From CAZEPJ01 sp964514105 (lineage in GTDB: Bacteria > Desulfobacterota > Desulfocorpusculales > Desulfocorpusculum), in contig CAZEPJ010000040.1 of the NCBI GenBank assembly GCA_964514105.1, positions 1 through 43,042 of the forward strand: DNA of 43,042 bases. Reading direction: 5' to 3'. Shown one piece after another: positions 19,906-28,389 of the stretch. The notes under the pieces were generated by a model, which ran no database searches, had not been told where the DNA came from, and saw only the letters and a list, made by a program, of their open reading frames with translations. Numbering within the stretch: position 1 is the first letter of the stretch; each line of letters opens with the position of its first letter. Both the position numbers and the translations under genes were made by a program.

Positions 19906-21411
19906 ATGCGAACGAGATTCTTGACGGTGTTGTTGGTGGCCCTGCTGGCCGGGGGCTTGGCGCCCTCCGCCCATGCGCAGCTGGCCGCGGTGGGACCCGT
20001 GGATGTCGCCACGGGCTTTCCGGCCTTCTACGGGGATCTGCAGGGATTTCAGCTGGGCCTGTGCGACGTCTTCGACCCCAACTTGCCGGAATCACCTCCC
20101 TGCGCGGGGACGGAGCTCATCGACCCCAACGGGGGATTCGTGGCTGGAAACATCGGCGAGGCCCTGTATTACGGGCTCGGGGCCAGCATAGAGGGACCCA
20201 ACAATGAACTCTTCCTCTTCATCTCGGGGATCGAGGCGGCGGGCGACGGGGGGGAGATCGTCTTCAACCTCGTGCGGCTTCGCCTCAGACTCCTGCAGGT
20301 GGCGGGCAACTACTCCGTGCAGACGCCATTCGGCAATTTCGGGCCTTTCGCGGGCGGTCCGGGCAACGACATCGACGCGGAAGTGGCTGTCCCCGGGGTG
20401 GCACCGGACTTCGCCGGGGCGCTCAACGGGCCCGTCAACATCTTCCTGGAGAACGGCACGGGCTTCACCGATCCGAACACGGGGGATGTCTTCTTCGGTG
20501 ACGGCGTCACCGAGGCCCCCATCACCACGGCGGGGTTTGTGGGCACCGAGTTTCGGGTCATTGGACCGGGGGGCATCAACGTGGCGACCACCAATTTCGT
20601 GGTGGAGGGCAAGGTGGCCAACTTCGTTCCGCCAACGGTCGTGGTGAACCGGGCCACGTACGAGCGAGGCGCGGCCGGAAGCGGCCAGGTGGATGTATTC
20701 GCCAGCGGACCTGCCAACGCGGTCCTGACGGTGAGCGGGACGGGGATCCCCAGTGCGCCCATGACCGGCAGCGCCATTGGCGCAGCCGCCAACTTCTTCG
20801 CCAGCATCCCGGTGCCGGCCCCCTTCACGCCCCCCCTGACCATCACGGTCACCGACTCCAGCGTCAACCCGCCTGCACCGGCCAATGCGCTTCTGCTCGA
20901 CGTGGTGAACGTCACAAAGGCGGTGTATAACAAGACGAGCGAGACCCTCTCCATCGAGGCCGTATCCAGCGACCAGGGGGCGCCCGCTCCCATCCTGTCG
21001 GCCGACGGATTCGGGGCCCTCCTGGGCGGAAGCCTGGTGGTGTCGCCCGTTGCGGTCCCGCCCGCCAAGGTCACCGTGGTCTCCTCCAAGGGGGGGGCAG
21101 ACTCGAAGGTGGTGCAACTGATCTCCGAGGTCCTGACCATCAACCGGGCCACCTTCAACCGGACCGCCAGACGGTGGCTGATTTCCGGCACGAGCACCAT
21201 CGCGGGCCCCGGCAACACCATCACCCTTCACCTGGGCAACAGCGCCCTGGGCCCCGTCATCGGGACGGTCCAAGTGGACGCCCTGGGCGTCTGGTCCTTC
21301 AGCCGCCGGCCCACCCCGGTGGCCCTGCGGCCACCCAGGGCAGGGGGATTCGTCACCGCGGTCTCCAGCTTCGGGACCACGGCCACGGTGCCTGTGCCAA
21401 CCCTTCCGTGA
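19906..21411 (+). CDS. Secreted protein with three C-terminal Ig-like repeats
   Basis: 501 residues. A clean Sec signal peptide (LLVALLAGGLAPSAHA, cut before QLAA) and AGGAGGG binding site fix the start. Residues 25-240 form an unrecognised beta-rich, Gly/Asp/Phe-rich domain with PCAGTELIDPNGGFVAGNIG and GTGFTDPNTGDVFFGDG. Three repeats follow, beginning VVNRATY (246), VTKAVYN (336) and LTINRATFN (410). The second ends VTVVSSKGGADSK (389-401). This repeat also forms the C-terminus of the hydrogenase small subunit at 32900. No membrane anchor or sorting signal is seen. No function is known; a structural or attachment role is inferred. It precedes the multicopper oxidase and is followed by a terminator. 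Confidence 0.85.
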   Translation: MRTRFLTVLLVALLAGGLAPSAHAQLAAVGPVDVATGFPAFYGDLQGFQLGLCDVFDPNLPESPPCAGTELIDPNGGFVAGNIGEALYYGLGASIEGPNNELFLFISGIEAAGDGGEIVFNLVRLRLRLLQVAGNYSVQTPFGNFGPFAGGPGNDIDAEVAVPGVAPDFAGALNGPVNIFLENGTGFTDPNTGDVFFGDGVTEAPITTAGFVGTEFRVIGPGGINVATTNFVVEGKVANFVPPTVVVNRATYERGAAGSGQVDVFASGPANAVLTVSGTGIPSAPMTGSAIGAAANFFASIPVPAPFTPPLTITVTDSSVNPPAPANALLLDVVNVTKAVYNKTSETLSIEAVSSDQGAPAPILSADGFGALLGGSLVVSPVAVPPAKVTVVSSKGGADSKVVQLISEVLTINRATFNRTARRWLISGTSTIAGPGNTITLHLGNSALGPVIGTVQVDALGVWSFSRRPTPVALRPPRAGGFVTAVSSFGTTATVPVPTLP

Positions 21412-21443
21412 ACCCTGCGCCCCTGAAGACCTGAGGGCGCTGC

Positions 21444-21472
21444 GAGGGCCGGCAGCCGCGCTGCCGGCCCTC
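21444..21472 (+). terminator. Strong hairpin terminator after the 501-residue protein gene
   Basis: Perfect 12-bp arms GAGGGCCGGCAG / CTGCCGGCCCTC with a 5-nt loop, followed by a short T-containing tract (TCTTGCGTT), 32 bp after the stop. Confidence 0.75.
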
Positions 21473-21709
21473 TTGCGTTCGGGCCCTTGGCTCTTTCCCC
21501 GTCCATTCAAAGGCACTGGCCGAGCAAGGAGGCAAGAGATCCGGTGAGCTCCGCTTCGGCGCCTAGGTGCTTGTACCCATGGGCGAACCCGTTATCCCGC
21601 CCATTGTTGGGACATGCCCCCCAACGCATGCTCTTGCTAGGGGAATCGCAATGGGTTGAATCGGTCGGTTCATGGCGGCTGAGGCCGCCCGAGGGGAAAG
21701 GGGAAGGTC
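21473..21709 (+). other. Leader of the multicopper oxidase gene
   Basis: No gene seen. It contains GGTGCTTGTACC (21566-21577), an inverted repeat GTTGGG-N8-CCCAAC (21606-21625), CATGCCCCCC (21613-21622) and GGTTGAATC (21654-21662). These words match the leader of the 501-residue protein gene, in partly different order. GGCAC-N5-GAGCA at 21512-21526 keeps the sigma-54 GG-N10-GC spacing but lacks TTGC. No convincing sigma-70 promoter was found. Confidence 0.5.
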
Positions 21710-24700
21710 ATGAGCCTGCGCAGCAAGGTGAGAGACGCTGGAAGAGGATACGGGATCGTTGCGCTGACGGGGCTGCTCATGGCGGTGGCCCAGATTGCGG
21801 CCACGCCGTCCCAGGCGAGGACCCTCACGGCGGACGTGGTGGCCCTGGATCAGGTTTACGTGTACAACCGCTTCGGCTCCTTCAACCCCGTGGGCATGAT
21901 CTACGCCCTGCGGCGGGACGTGGTGGACACGGTGAGCGGCCTGTCCATCGGCTCGGGCGGCGTTCCGGGGCAGGTGGCCCTGAGGCCCGACAGGCGGCCC
22001 AGGCCCCTGGTGCTGCGTGCCAACGTGGGCGACACCCTGACGGTTCGGTTCACCAACCTCCTGGACCCGGTGCGGCCCAGCGGCCCGGAGCCCCCCGAGC
22101 CCGGCCACGGGGGGGACGCCCCGGCCACCCGCTCGGTGTCCATGGTGGCCGTGGGCATGACCACTTCGGGCGACAGCGGGATCTCCGGGGTGGGGCCCGG
22201 CGGGGTCACCACGTACTCCTGGACCTGCGAGCGGGAGGGGACCCACGTGATCTTCAGCAACGCGGCCCCGGCCGGCGGAGAGGGCGATGGAGGCAGCTCC
22301 GTCCAGGGGCTCTTCGGGGCATTGAACTGCGAGCCCGCGGGGAGCCGCTGGTACCGCAGCCAGGTGACGGCCAGCGAGCTGGCCGCGGCCACGGTGGGAC
22401 TCCTCCCCACGGGCCACCCCAGGGTGGACTACGAGGCCCTGGACGCCCAGGGCAACCCCATCCTCAACCTGCTCAAGGGCGCTGAGATCGTCCACTCCGA
22501 CCTCAACGCCCTCATCGTGGGGTCGCCCGGAGACGCCCGTGGGAGCTTCCGGGAGTTCACGGTCATCTACCACGACGAGATCAAGGCGGTGCAGGCCTTC
22601 CCCCTGCTCGACGAAGAGCAGCTGCACGGCGTGCGAGACGGCTTCGCCATCAACTACGGGGCCAGCGGCATGGGGGCGATCCTCCTGGCCAACCGCCAGG
22701 GCATCGGCCCGGCCAAGGATTGCGTGGGGTGCGCGTACGAGGAGTTCTTCCTCACCTCCTGGGCCAACGGCGACCCGGCCCTCCTGGTGGACTACCCGGA
22801 CGACCCCTCCAACGTGCACCACAGCTACCTCAACGACCACGTGCGGTTCCGGGTGCTTCACGGCGGGGTCAAGGAGACCCATGTGCACCACCTCCACGCC
22901 CATCAATGGACGGGCGGAAGCAGCGACAGTGACAACTCCACGTACCTGGACTCCCAGACCCTGGGGCCCCTCCAGAACTTCACCACGGAGATCTACTACA
23001 GCGGCGCTGGAAACCGGAACAAGACCGCGGGAGACTCCATCTTCCACTGCCACCTATACCCCCACTTCGCCCAGGGGATGTGGGAGCTGTGGCGCGTCCA
23101 TGACGTGTTCGAGGACGGGACCAGGCGACTGCCCGACGGGGAGCACGGCCCCGGGACCGATCCCATGACCGGAGCCACGTCGGGCGGGACGCCCATCCCG
23201 GCCGTAGTGCCCATGCCCAGGCAGGCCATGGTCCCCATGCCCACGTACGGCGACAGGGACGGCGACGGCGTCGTGGACGGCTTCCCGGGCTACCCCTTCT
23301 ACATCGCCGGCAAGGCGGGCCACCGCCCGCCCCAGCCGCCCTTCGAGCCCGTGGTCTCGGGAGGCCTTCCCCGACACATCATCACCGGCGGGACCCGGGA
23401 GACCCGGGAGCTTCTGGGCCCGGACGCGGACTTCTCCGTGCAACACGAGACCCTCCAGATCCAGCTGGTGGAGCATGACGGCACGCCCCTGGAGAAGGGC
23501 GCCATGGCGTTCCACGCCGCAGCGGGGGGCCACGCCACGGTGACCCCCGAGGGGGCCTCCGCCACCCTGCCGGTCAACGGGCTTCCCCCCGTGCCGGGCG
23601 CCCCGTTCGCCGACCCGTGCGCGCCGGGGCTCACCACGGGGACGCGGACGTACCGGGTCTCGGCCATACAGCTCGACCTGCTGGTCAACGCCCACGGCTG
23701 GCACGACCCCCAGGCCCGCATCAACGTCCTGGACTCGGACGTGGAGCGGTTCGAGGGGAAGAGCACCCCGGCCTCGCCCTTCTTCTTCCGGGCCAACTCG
23801 GGCGAGTGCATCGACTTTTACCACACCAACCGCACCCCCCGGGAGCTGGAGCGGGATGACTTCCAGGTGCGGACCCCCACGGACGTCATCGGCCAGCACA
23901 TCCACCTGGTGAAGTTCGACGTCACCTCGTCCGACGGCTCCGGAAACGGCTGGAACTACGAGGACGGGACCCTGGCCCGGGACGAGATCGCCGAGCGCAT
24001 CGCCGCCACGAGGCGGCCGGGCGGGTTGGCCCTGGATGCCCAGGGGAACCCCACGCTGCTGACGGCCACCGGCGAGTACCAGACCACGGTGCAGCGCTGG
24101 TTCGCGGACCCGCTCCTCAACAATCTGGGCAAGGACCGGACCATCCGGACGGTCTTCACCCACGACCACTTCGCGCCGTCCTCCATCCAGCACCACGGCT
24201 TCTACAGCGCCCTGCTCATCGAGCCCGCGGGATCCCGCTGGCTCACGGCCGACGGCCTGGACGACCTGTCTCAACCCATGAACCCTGCCCGGGGCGTGGG
24301 CAGCCAGATGATGATCGTTGACTCCCTGGACCCGGCCCTGCACCCCGACCATCGGGAATTCGCCCTGGCCGTGGCCGACTTCGCCATCGTGTACGACCCC
24401 ACGGTGACCCCCCGGCCGGGGACCATCCGGCCCGAGTGGGGCAACCCGGTCAACGCGCCCGAGCTCCCCGAGGCCATCTCGGCCGAGGACCCGGGGACGT
24501 TTCTGGTCAACTACAAGCACGAGCCCATCCCCCTGCGCATCGCCGAGTTCGATGGAGACGGCTCCCTCCGGGGTCTCAAACCGGGCCGGCAGGGGGACAT
24601 GGCCTATGTCTTCGACTCCACCGTGCACGGCGACCCGTTCACCGAGATCTTCAAGGCGTACGAGGGAGACCGGGTGGTGGTGCGGGCCATCCAGGGCGCC

Positions 24701-26266
24701 CAGGAAGAGCAGCACGTCCTGAGCATTCAGGGCGCCCGCTGGAAGCGGGAGCAAAACGACCCGGCCTCGCCCCTGGTGGCGGCCATGGAGATCGGCATTT
24801 CCGAGCACTTCGAGCTGGACATCGGCGTCCTGGACGACATCGGGAGCCGCTTCAAGACCGCGGACTACCTCTACCACTTCAACGCCACCGACGACCGATG
24901 GAACGGGGCCTGGGGCATCCTGCGCAGCTTCAGCAGCCCGGACGCCGTGGACCCGACCACGGGCCGGCCCGTCGGCGAGGGGCTGGGCGCCCTGCCCGAC
25001 AATCCCGACGGCCGGCTCACGCCCAGGACGCTGGACATGATCCGGTTCTTCCGGGGCTGTCCCTTGGGGGCCCCGCGCAGGAGCTTCGACATCGAGGCCT
25101 GGGCGGCCGCCGACCTGCTCCCCAATGGAGAGATCGTGTACAACGCCCGGGAGGGGATCGCCGACCCCAGCGGGCTCATGTTCATCCACAGCGGGGACCG
25201 GGCGGCATACCAGGCGGGGGCCAAGCGGCCCGAGCCCCTGGTGATGCGGGCCAACGCCGGTGACTGCATCGAGGTGCGGCTGACCAACCGGCTGCCCCAA
25301 GAGGTGCCCGATGAGCTGGGCGACGCCATCCTGCCGCCCATCACGGCCCTGCAGTCGGATCTCTTCCGACCGTCCAACCGGGTGTCCCTCAGCCCGCAGC
25401 TGGTGGACTATGACGTGCGGCTGCACGACGGCCTCAACGTGGGATGGAACGGACTGCTGCCCGGCGGCGGGTACCGGGACCAGACCGTGGGGCCCGGGGA
25501 GAGCATCCGCTACACCTGGTACGCCGGCACGGTCACGGCCCAGAAGAACCGAAGGGGGCGGGACGTCAAGGTCGGGAGGCCCGTGGAGTTCGGCGCCGTG
25601 AACCTCCTGTCGGGCGGCGACGTGATCAAGCATGCGGCCCAGGGCCTGGTGGGCGCCCTCATCGTGGAGCCCCGGGGGATGAAGTTTCGGGACGTGGCAA
25701 CCAACGCCCTGCTCCCGGCCAACCGCAACAGCATGAGCGCGCGGGTGGCCAAGAACAGGCGGGCCAGGGGCGGGTTCGTGGAGCACGTGGTGGTGTACCA
25801 GGGCGGATTGAACCTCCTGCAGGATGGGGCCGTCATGCCCGACAGCTTCATCGCCGACGACGCGGAGGACGCTGGCGAACGGGCCGTCAATTACCGGACC
25901 GAGCCGTTCAGCGTGCGCCTCGGCCTGGCCCCCGGCCAGGACACCAACGACTCGGTGTACCCCGACGACTTCATGTTGGGGCCCATCGAGACCCCGGTCT
26001 TCACGGCCCGGCCGGGGGAGCGGGTGCGCTTCCGGGTCCTCTTCCCCATGGGGCCGGCGCGCCAGAGCAGCTTTCTGGTCTACGGCCACGATTACCCGGA
26101 CTGGGGGATGCCGGGGGCCTTCTCCAGCGGAGTGAGCCTGGTGGCCCCGGGCAAGGCCATCACCGCGGATTTGTACGGCGGGGCCAGGGCCGGGACCTGG
26201 ATCTACAGGCCGGGGCCCACTTTCCACTTCTCCGGCGGCATGTGGGGGCGCCTGGAGGTGAAATGA
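21710..26266 (+). CDS. Giant secreted multicopper oxidase, MofA/MnxG-like
   Basis: 1518 residues with a Sec signal peptide (cut near TPSQA, residue 36) and repeated cupredoxin domains. Copper ligands visible: HVHHLHAH (391-398), HCHLYPHFAQGM (446-457: type 1 Cys447 and axial Met457), HIH (730-732) and HDH...HHG (818-830). Together they can supply one type 1 and one trinuclear centre, but the ligand pairs that come first in laccases lie after the Cys-containing pair. The C-terminal domain (VRFRVLFPMG to HFSGGMWGRLEV) is a copy of the Cys-containing domain that has lost HCH. Size and motif HIHLVKFDVTSSDG resemble the Mn(II) oxidases MofA/MnxG; substrate could be Mn(II), Fe(II) or Cu(I). Binding site AAGGGGAAGG. 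The next gene starts 58 bp on. Confidence 0.88.
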   Translation: MSLRSKVRDAGRGYGIVALTGLLMAVAQIAATPSQARTLTADVVALDQVYVYNRFGSFNPVGMIYALRRDVVDTVSGLSIGSGGVPGQVALRPDRRPRPLVLRANVGDTLTVRFTNLLDPVRPSGPEPPEPGHGGDAPATRSVSMVAVGMTTSGDSGISGVGPGGVTTYSWTCEREGTHVIFSNAAPAGGEGDGGSSVQGLFGALNCEPAGSRWYRSQVTASELAAATVGLLPTGHPRVDYEALDAQGNPILNLLKGAEIVHSDLNALIVGSPGDARGSFREFTVIYHDEIKAVQAFPLLDEEQLHGVRDGFAINYGASGMGAILLANRQGIGPAKDCVGCAYEEFFLTSWANGDPALLVDYPDDPSNVHHSYLNDHVRFRVLHGGVKETHVHHLHAHQWTGGSSDSDNSTYLDSQTLGPLQNFTTEIYYSGAGNRNKTAGDSIFHCHLYPHFAQGMWELWRVHDVFEDGTRRLPDGEHGPGTDPMTGATSGGTPIPAVVPMPRQAMVPMPTYGDRDGDGVVDGFPGYPFYIAGKAGHRPPQPPFEPVVSGGLPRHIITGGTRETRELLGPDADFSVQHETLQIQLVEHDGTPLEKGAMAFHAAAGGHATVTPEGASATLPVNGLPPVPGAPFADPCAPGLTTGTRTYRVSAIQLDLLVNAHGWHDPQARINVLDSDVERFEGKSTPASPFFFRANSGECIDFYHTNRTPRELERDDFQVRTPTDVIGQHIHLVKFDVTSSDGSGNGWNYEDGTLARDEIAERIAATRRPGGLALDAQGNPTLLTATGEYQTTVQRWFADPLLNNLGKDRTIRTVFTHDHFAPSSIQHHGFYSALLIEPAGSRWLTADGLDDLSQPMNPARGVGSQMMIVDSLDPALHPDHREFALAVADFAIVYDPTVTPRPGTIRPEWGNPVNAPELPEAISAEDPGTFLVNYKHEPIPLRIAEFDGDGSLRGLKPGRQGDMAYVFDSTVHGDPFTEIFKAYEGDRVVVRAIQGAQEEQHVLSIQGARWKREQNDPASPLVAAMEIGISEHFELDIGVLDDIGSRFKTADYLYHFNATDDRWNGAWGILRSFSSPDAVDPTTGRPVGEGLGALPDNPDGRLTPRTLDMIRFFRGCPLGAPRRSFDIEAWAAADLLPNGEIVYNAREGIADPSGLMFIHSGDRAAYQAGAKRPEPLVMRANAGDCIEVRLTNRLPQEVPDELGDAILPPITALQSDLFRPSNRVSLSPQLVDYDVRLHDGLNVGWNGLLPGGGYRDQTVGPGESIRYTWYAGTVTAQKNRRGRDVKVGRPVEFGAVNLLSGGDVIKHAAQGLVGALIVEPRGMKFRDVATNALLPANRNSMSARVAKNRRARGGFVEHVVVYQGGLNLLQDGAVMPDSFIADDAEDAGERAVNYRTEPFSVRLGLAPGQDTNDSVYPDDFMLGPIETPVFTARPGERVRFRVLFPMGPARQSSFLVYGHDYPDWGMPGAFSSGVSLVAPGKAITADLYGGARAGTWIYRPGPTFHFSGGMWGRLEVK

Positions 26267-26324
26267 TTGTCAGCCGGGCGGACAGCAACCCCAGCGGGGA
26301 GCTGCCCGCCCCAGGAGGTGGACC

Positions 26325-28337
26325 ATGGGTCTCGCATTGAACCGGTTGCTCCCCCCGGCCGTGCTCCTGCTGCTGGCTTCCTGGCTTCCGGCACAGGGCC
26401 AGCACCACCACGGACCACCGGGGCTTCACCCGCGGCACGGCACCCAGAAGACCGTGCCCAAGGTGGAGTTCACGTGGGCGGCCACATCCGAGGCCGATTC
26501 GGGAGCCGGCAACTCGACCCCCCAGGTCGATCTGCGCCTGCGCATCACCGACGAGGGCACGGGGCGACCCCTGTTGGGGCTGGACCCCTTCGTCTGGATC
26601 GGCCCGAGGGCCGACGGGGCTGACGCCCTGGACGAGAAGGGCTGCTCCCATGTCACTGCAGGGCTCCTGAGCGGGGGGGTCCGCATGGACGCCCAGATCG
26701 CCTTGAACAAGATGTACATACTGAGCGTGAACGCAGACGGAACCGTCTCCGTCATCAACCCCTCGGTGAACCTGAACTCCGCCAACCTGCAATCGCTGAT
26801 CCCCCTCCAGGGGCGGCCCACGGCCGCCCACATGGATCCCCACCGGGGAGTCCTGTTCGTGGGCATGCGCGGCCACCACCAGGGCCCTTGGCAACGGGGC
26901 CCCGGCAAGGCAGGACCCGCAACGGCGGGGCGGCCCGGGACCGGCATCCTGGCGGTGGCGGACATCAGAACGGCATCCCTGAGCCGGACCGTTGAACTGA
27001 CCAGTGAGCCCGTGCACCTGGTGGGGGAGCCCGGCGGGCGCAGGGTGTGGATCGTGGGAAGCGACGGGATTGTGACGGCATACGATGCGGACAAGCAGCG
27101 GGTGGCGGCCGTTCTGTCCACGGAGGGCAGTGAAGTGGACGTGGCCTTCGATGAAGAAGGCCGCAGGGCGTTCCTGAGCGCATCTCAAAGCGGGCAGGTG
27201 CGGGTCGTGGACCTGGACAGCCTGGAGCTCATCAACGTGGTGACCCTGGCCCCGGGGCGCCTGCGTCTGGCATTTGCCCCTTCCAGGAAGACCCTGTTTC
27301 TGTCCAACGGGACCACCGGCGGCCTCGTCGCCCTGCACCCGGACGCCCTGGCAGCGCTGCGCCCCGAACAGGGGGCCCACATGGGGGGCGTCCCCCTCGC
27401 AACCGGGGTTTCTTCCATCCATCTGTCTCCCGACGAGGGTTTCGTGCTCGCCATTCTGGCGGACAGGAGGACCATGGCGGTGATCGACGCCGGGCAGATG
27501 CGCATCGTCCAGCGGGGCATCACCGGGGCGGATCCCTCGCACGTGGCCTTCAGCGATCAGTATGGGTATGTCTGGAACCGGGGAAGCTCGGACGTTACCG
27601 TCTTCAAGCGCTCCGACCTGGGCCAGGGGCCTCTCCTGCCCGTCGTGGAGATCCCCATGGGCACGTCCCCCCCCGCCAACGGCCCCACCCTGGAACGTCT
27701 CGCCCCCATGGCGGTCATGCAGGGCCACGGGGGAGCCATCGTCGCCAACCCGGCGGATCGAACCGTGTACCACTACATGGAGGGAATGATGGCCCCCATG
27801 AGCTCCTTCCGGACCCACACGGCGCCGGCCGTTGGCATCTTCGTGTACCACAGGAGACTGGAGGAGGATTCGCGATCGGGGGAGTATCACACCCGGGTCC
27901 GGCTGGGCACCGCCGGGAAGCACGATGTGCATGTGTACTTGCCGGATCACAAGATCGCCCGCTGTTTCGATCTGGCCTTGGCCGGCGAGGCCAAGGCCCC
28001 TCGGGGGCGAACCAGGCCGACCTTCGTGGGGCTGTGGAAAGAGGGGGAGTTGGTGGCGGGAAGACCGGCCAGGCTTCGCTTCCTGCTTCATGAAAGCGGG
28101 AGCAACAGACCCATTGCCGACGTCGATGAGGTGCGGGTCCTGTGCTTCGGGGCCCAGGGAAACTGGCAGGTGCGCGCACGGGCCTTCCATGTGACCGAGG
28201 GCGTGTACGAGGTGGAGATCGTCTTTCCCCGCGAGGGCCGATATGTCATCGCGTTGGAGGCCCCCGCCCTGGGAATGGACTTCCACAACTCGGGCCACGC
28301 GAGCATCGTCGTCGCCGGAAAGGTGCCTTCCTCTTGA
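26325..28337 (+). CDS. Secreted beta-propeller (YncE-like) protein with His-rich N-terminus
   Basis: 670 residues; strong binding site AGGAGGTGGACC. The signal peptide ends near WLPAQGQ, and the mature N-terminus is HHHGPPGLHPRHG, a likely metal-binding tail. Residues 45-120 form a small beta domain with a lone Cys (DEKGCSHVTAG). About 125-440 is a seven-bladed-propeller-like YncE/cytochrome-d1-like region (AVIDAGQMRIVQRG, VRVVDLDSLELINVV), but no CxxCH haem site is present. A C-terminal YtkA-like sandwich follows (about 560-665, GRPARLRFLLHESGSNRPI). Placed 58 bp after the oxidase gene, it is probably its periplasmic or surface partner; the role is inferred. Confidence 0.82.
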   Translation: MGLALNRLLPPAVLLLLASWLPAQGQHHHGPPGLHPRHGTQKTVPKVEFTWAATSEADSGAGNSTPQVDLRLRITDEGTGRPLLGLDPFVWIGPRADGADALDEKGCSHVTAGLLSGGVRMDAQIALNKMYILSVNADGTVSVINPSVNLNSANLQSLIPLQGRPTAAHMDPHRGVLFVGMRGHHQGPWQRGPGKAGPATAGRPGTGILAVADIRTASLSRTVELTSEPVHLVGEPGGRRVWIVGSDGIVTAYDADKQRVAAVLSTEGSEVDVAFDEEGRRAFLSASQSGQVRVVDLDSLELINVVTLAPGRLRLAFAPSRKTLFLSNGTTGGLVALHPDALAALRPEQGAHMGGVPLATGVSSIHLSPDEGFVLAILADRRTMAVIDAGQMRIVQRGITGADPSHVAFSDQYGYVWNRGSSDVTVFKRSDLGQGPLLPVVEIPMGTSPPANGPTLERLAPMAVMQGHGGAIVANPADRTVYHYMEGMMAPMSSFRTHTAPAVGIFVYHRRLEEDSRSGEYHTRVRLGTAGKHDVHVYLPDHKIARCFDLALAGEAKAPRGRTRPTFVGLWKEGELVAGRPARLRFLLHESGSNRPIADVDEVRVLCFGAQGNWQVRARAFHVTEGVYEVEIVFPREGRYVIALEAPALGMDFHNSGHASIVVAGKVPSS

Positions 28338-28366
28338 AGGGCCTGACGACCCCGGCCGCAGGCCCT
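28338..28366. terminator. Hairpin between convergent genes
   Basis: AGGGCCTG / CAGGCCCT, perfect 8-bp arms with a 13-nt loop, immediately after the propeller gene stop and 23 bp before the end of the convergent Hint/TIM44 gene. It could serve both directions. There is no clear T-tract. Confidence 0.45.
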
Positions 28367-28389
28367 CAGTATGACCCTCCGGCAATCCC

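Noticed and set aside
21512..21526. Possible sigma-54 promoter before the oxidase gene (GGCAC-N5-GAGCA)
   Set aside because: The spacing is right but TTGC is missing, so it is mentioned only in the leader entry.
23054..26227. 1057-codon minus-strand open frame opposite the oxidase
   Set aside because: A GC-driven antisense shadow with no domain and no ribosome binding site.
26325..28337. Propeller protein as a cytochrome cd1-type haem protein
   Set aside because: No CxxCH motif; only the propeller-like repeats resemble that family.
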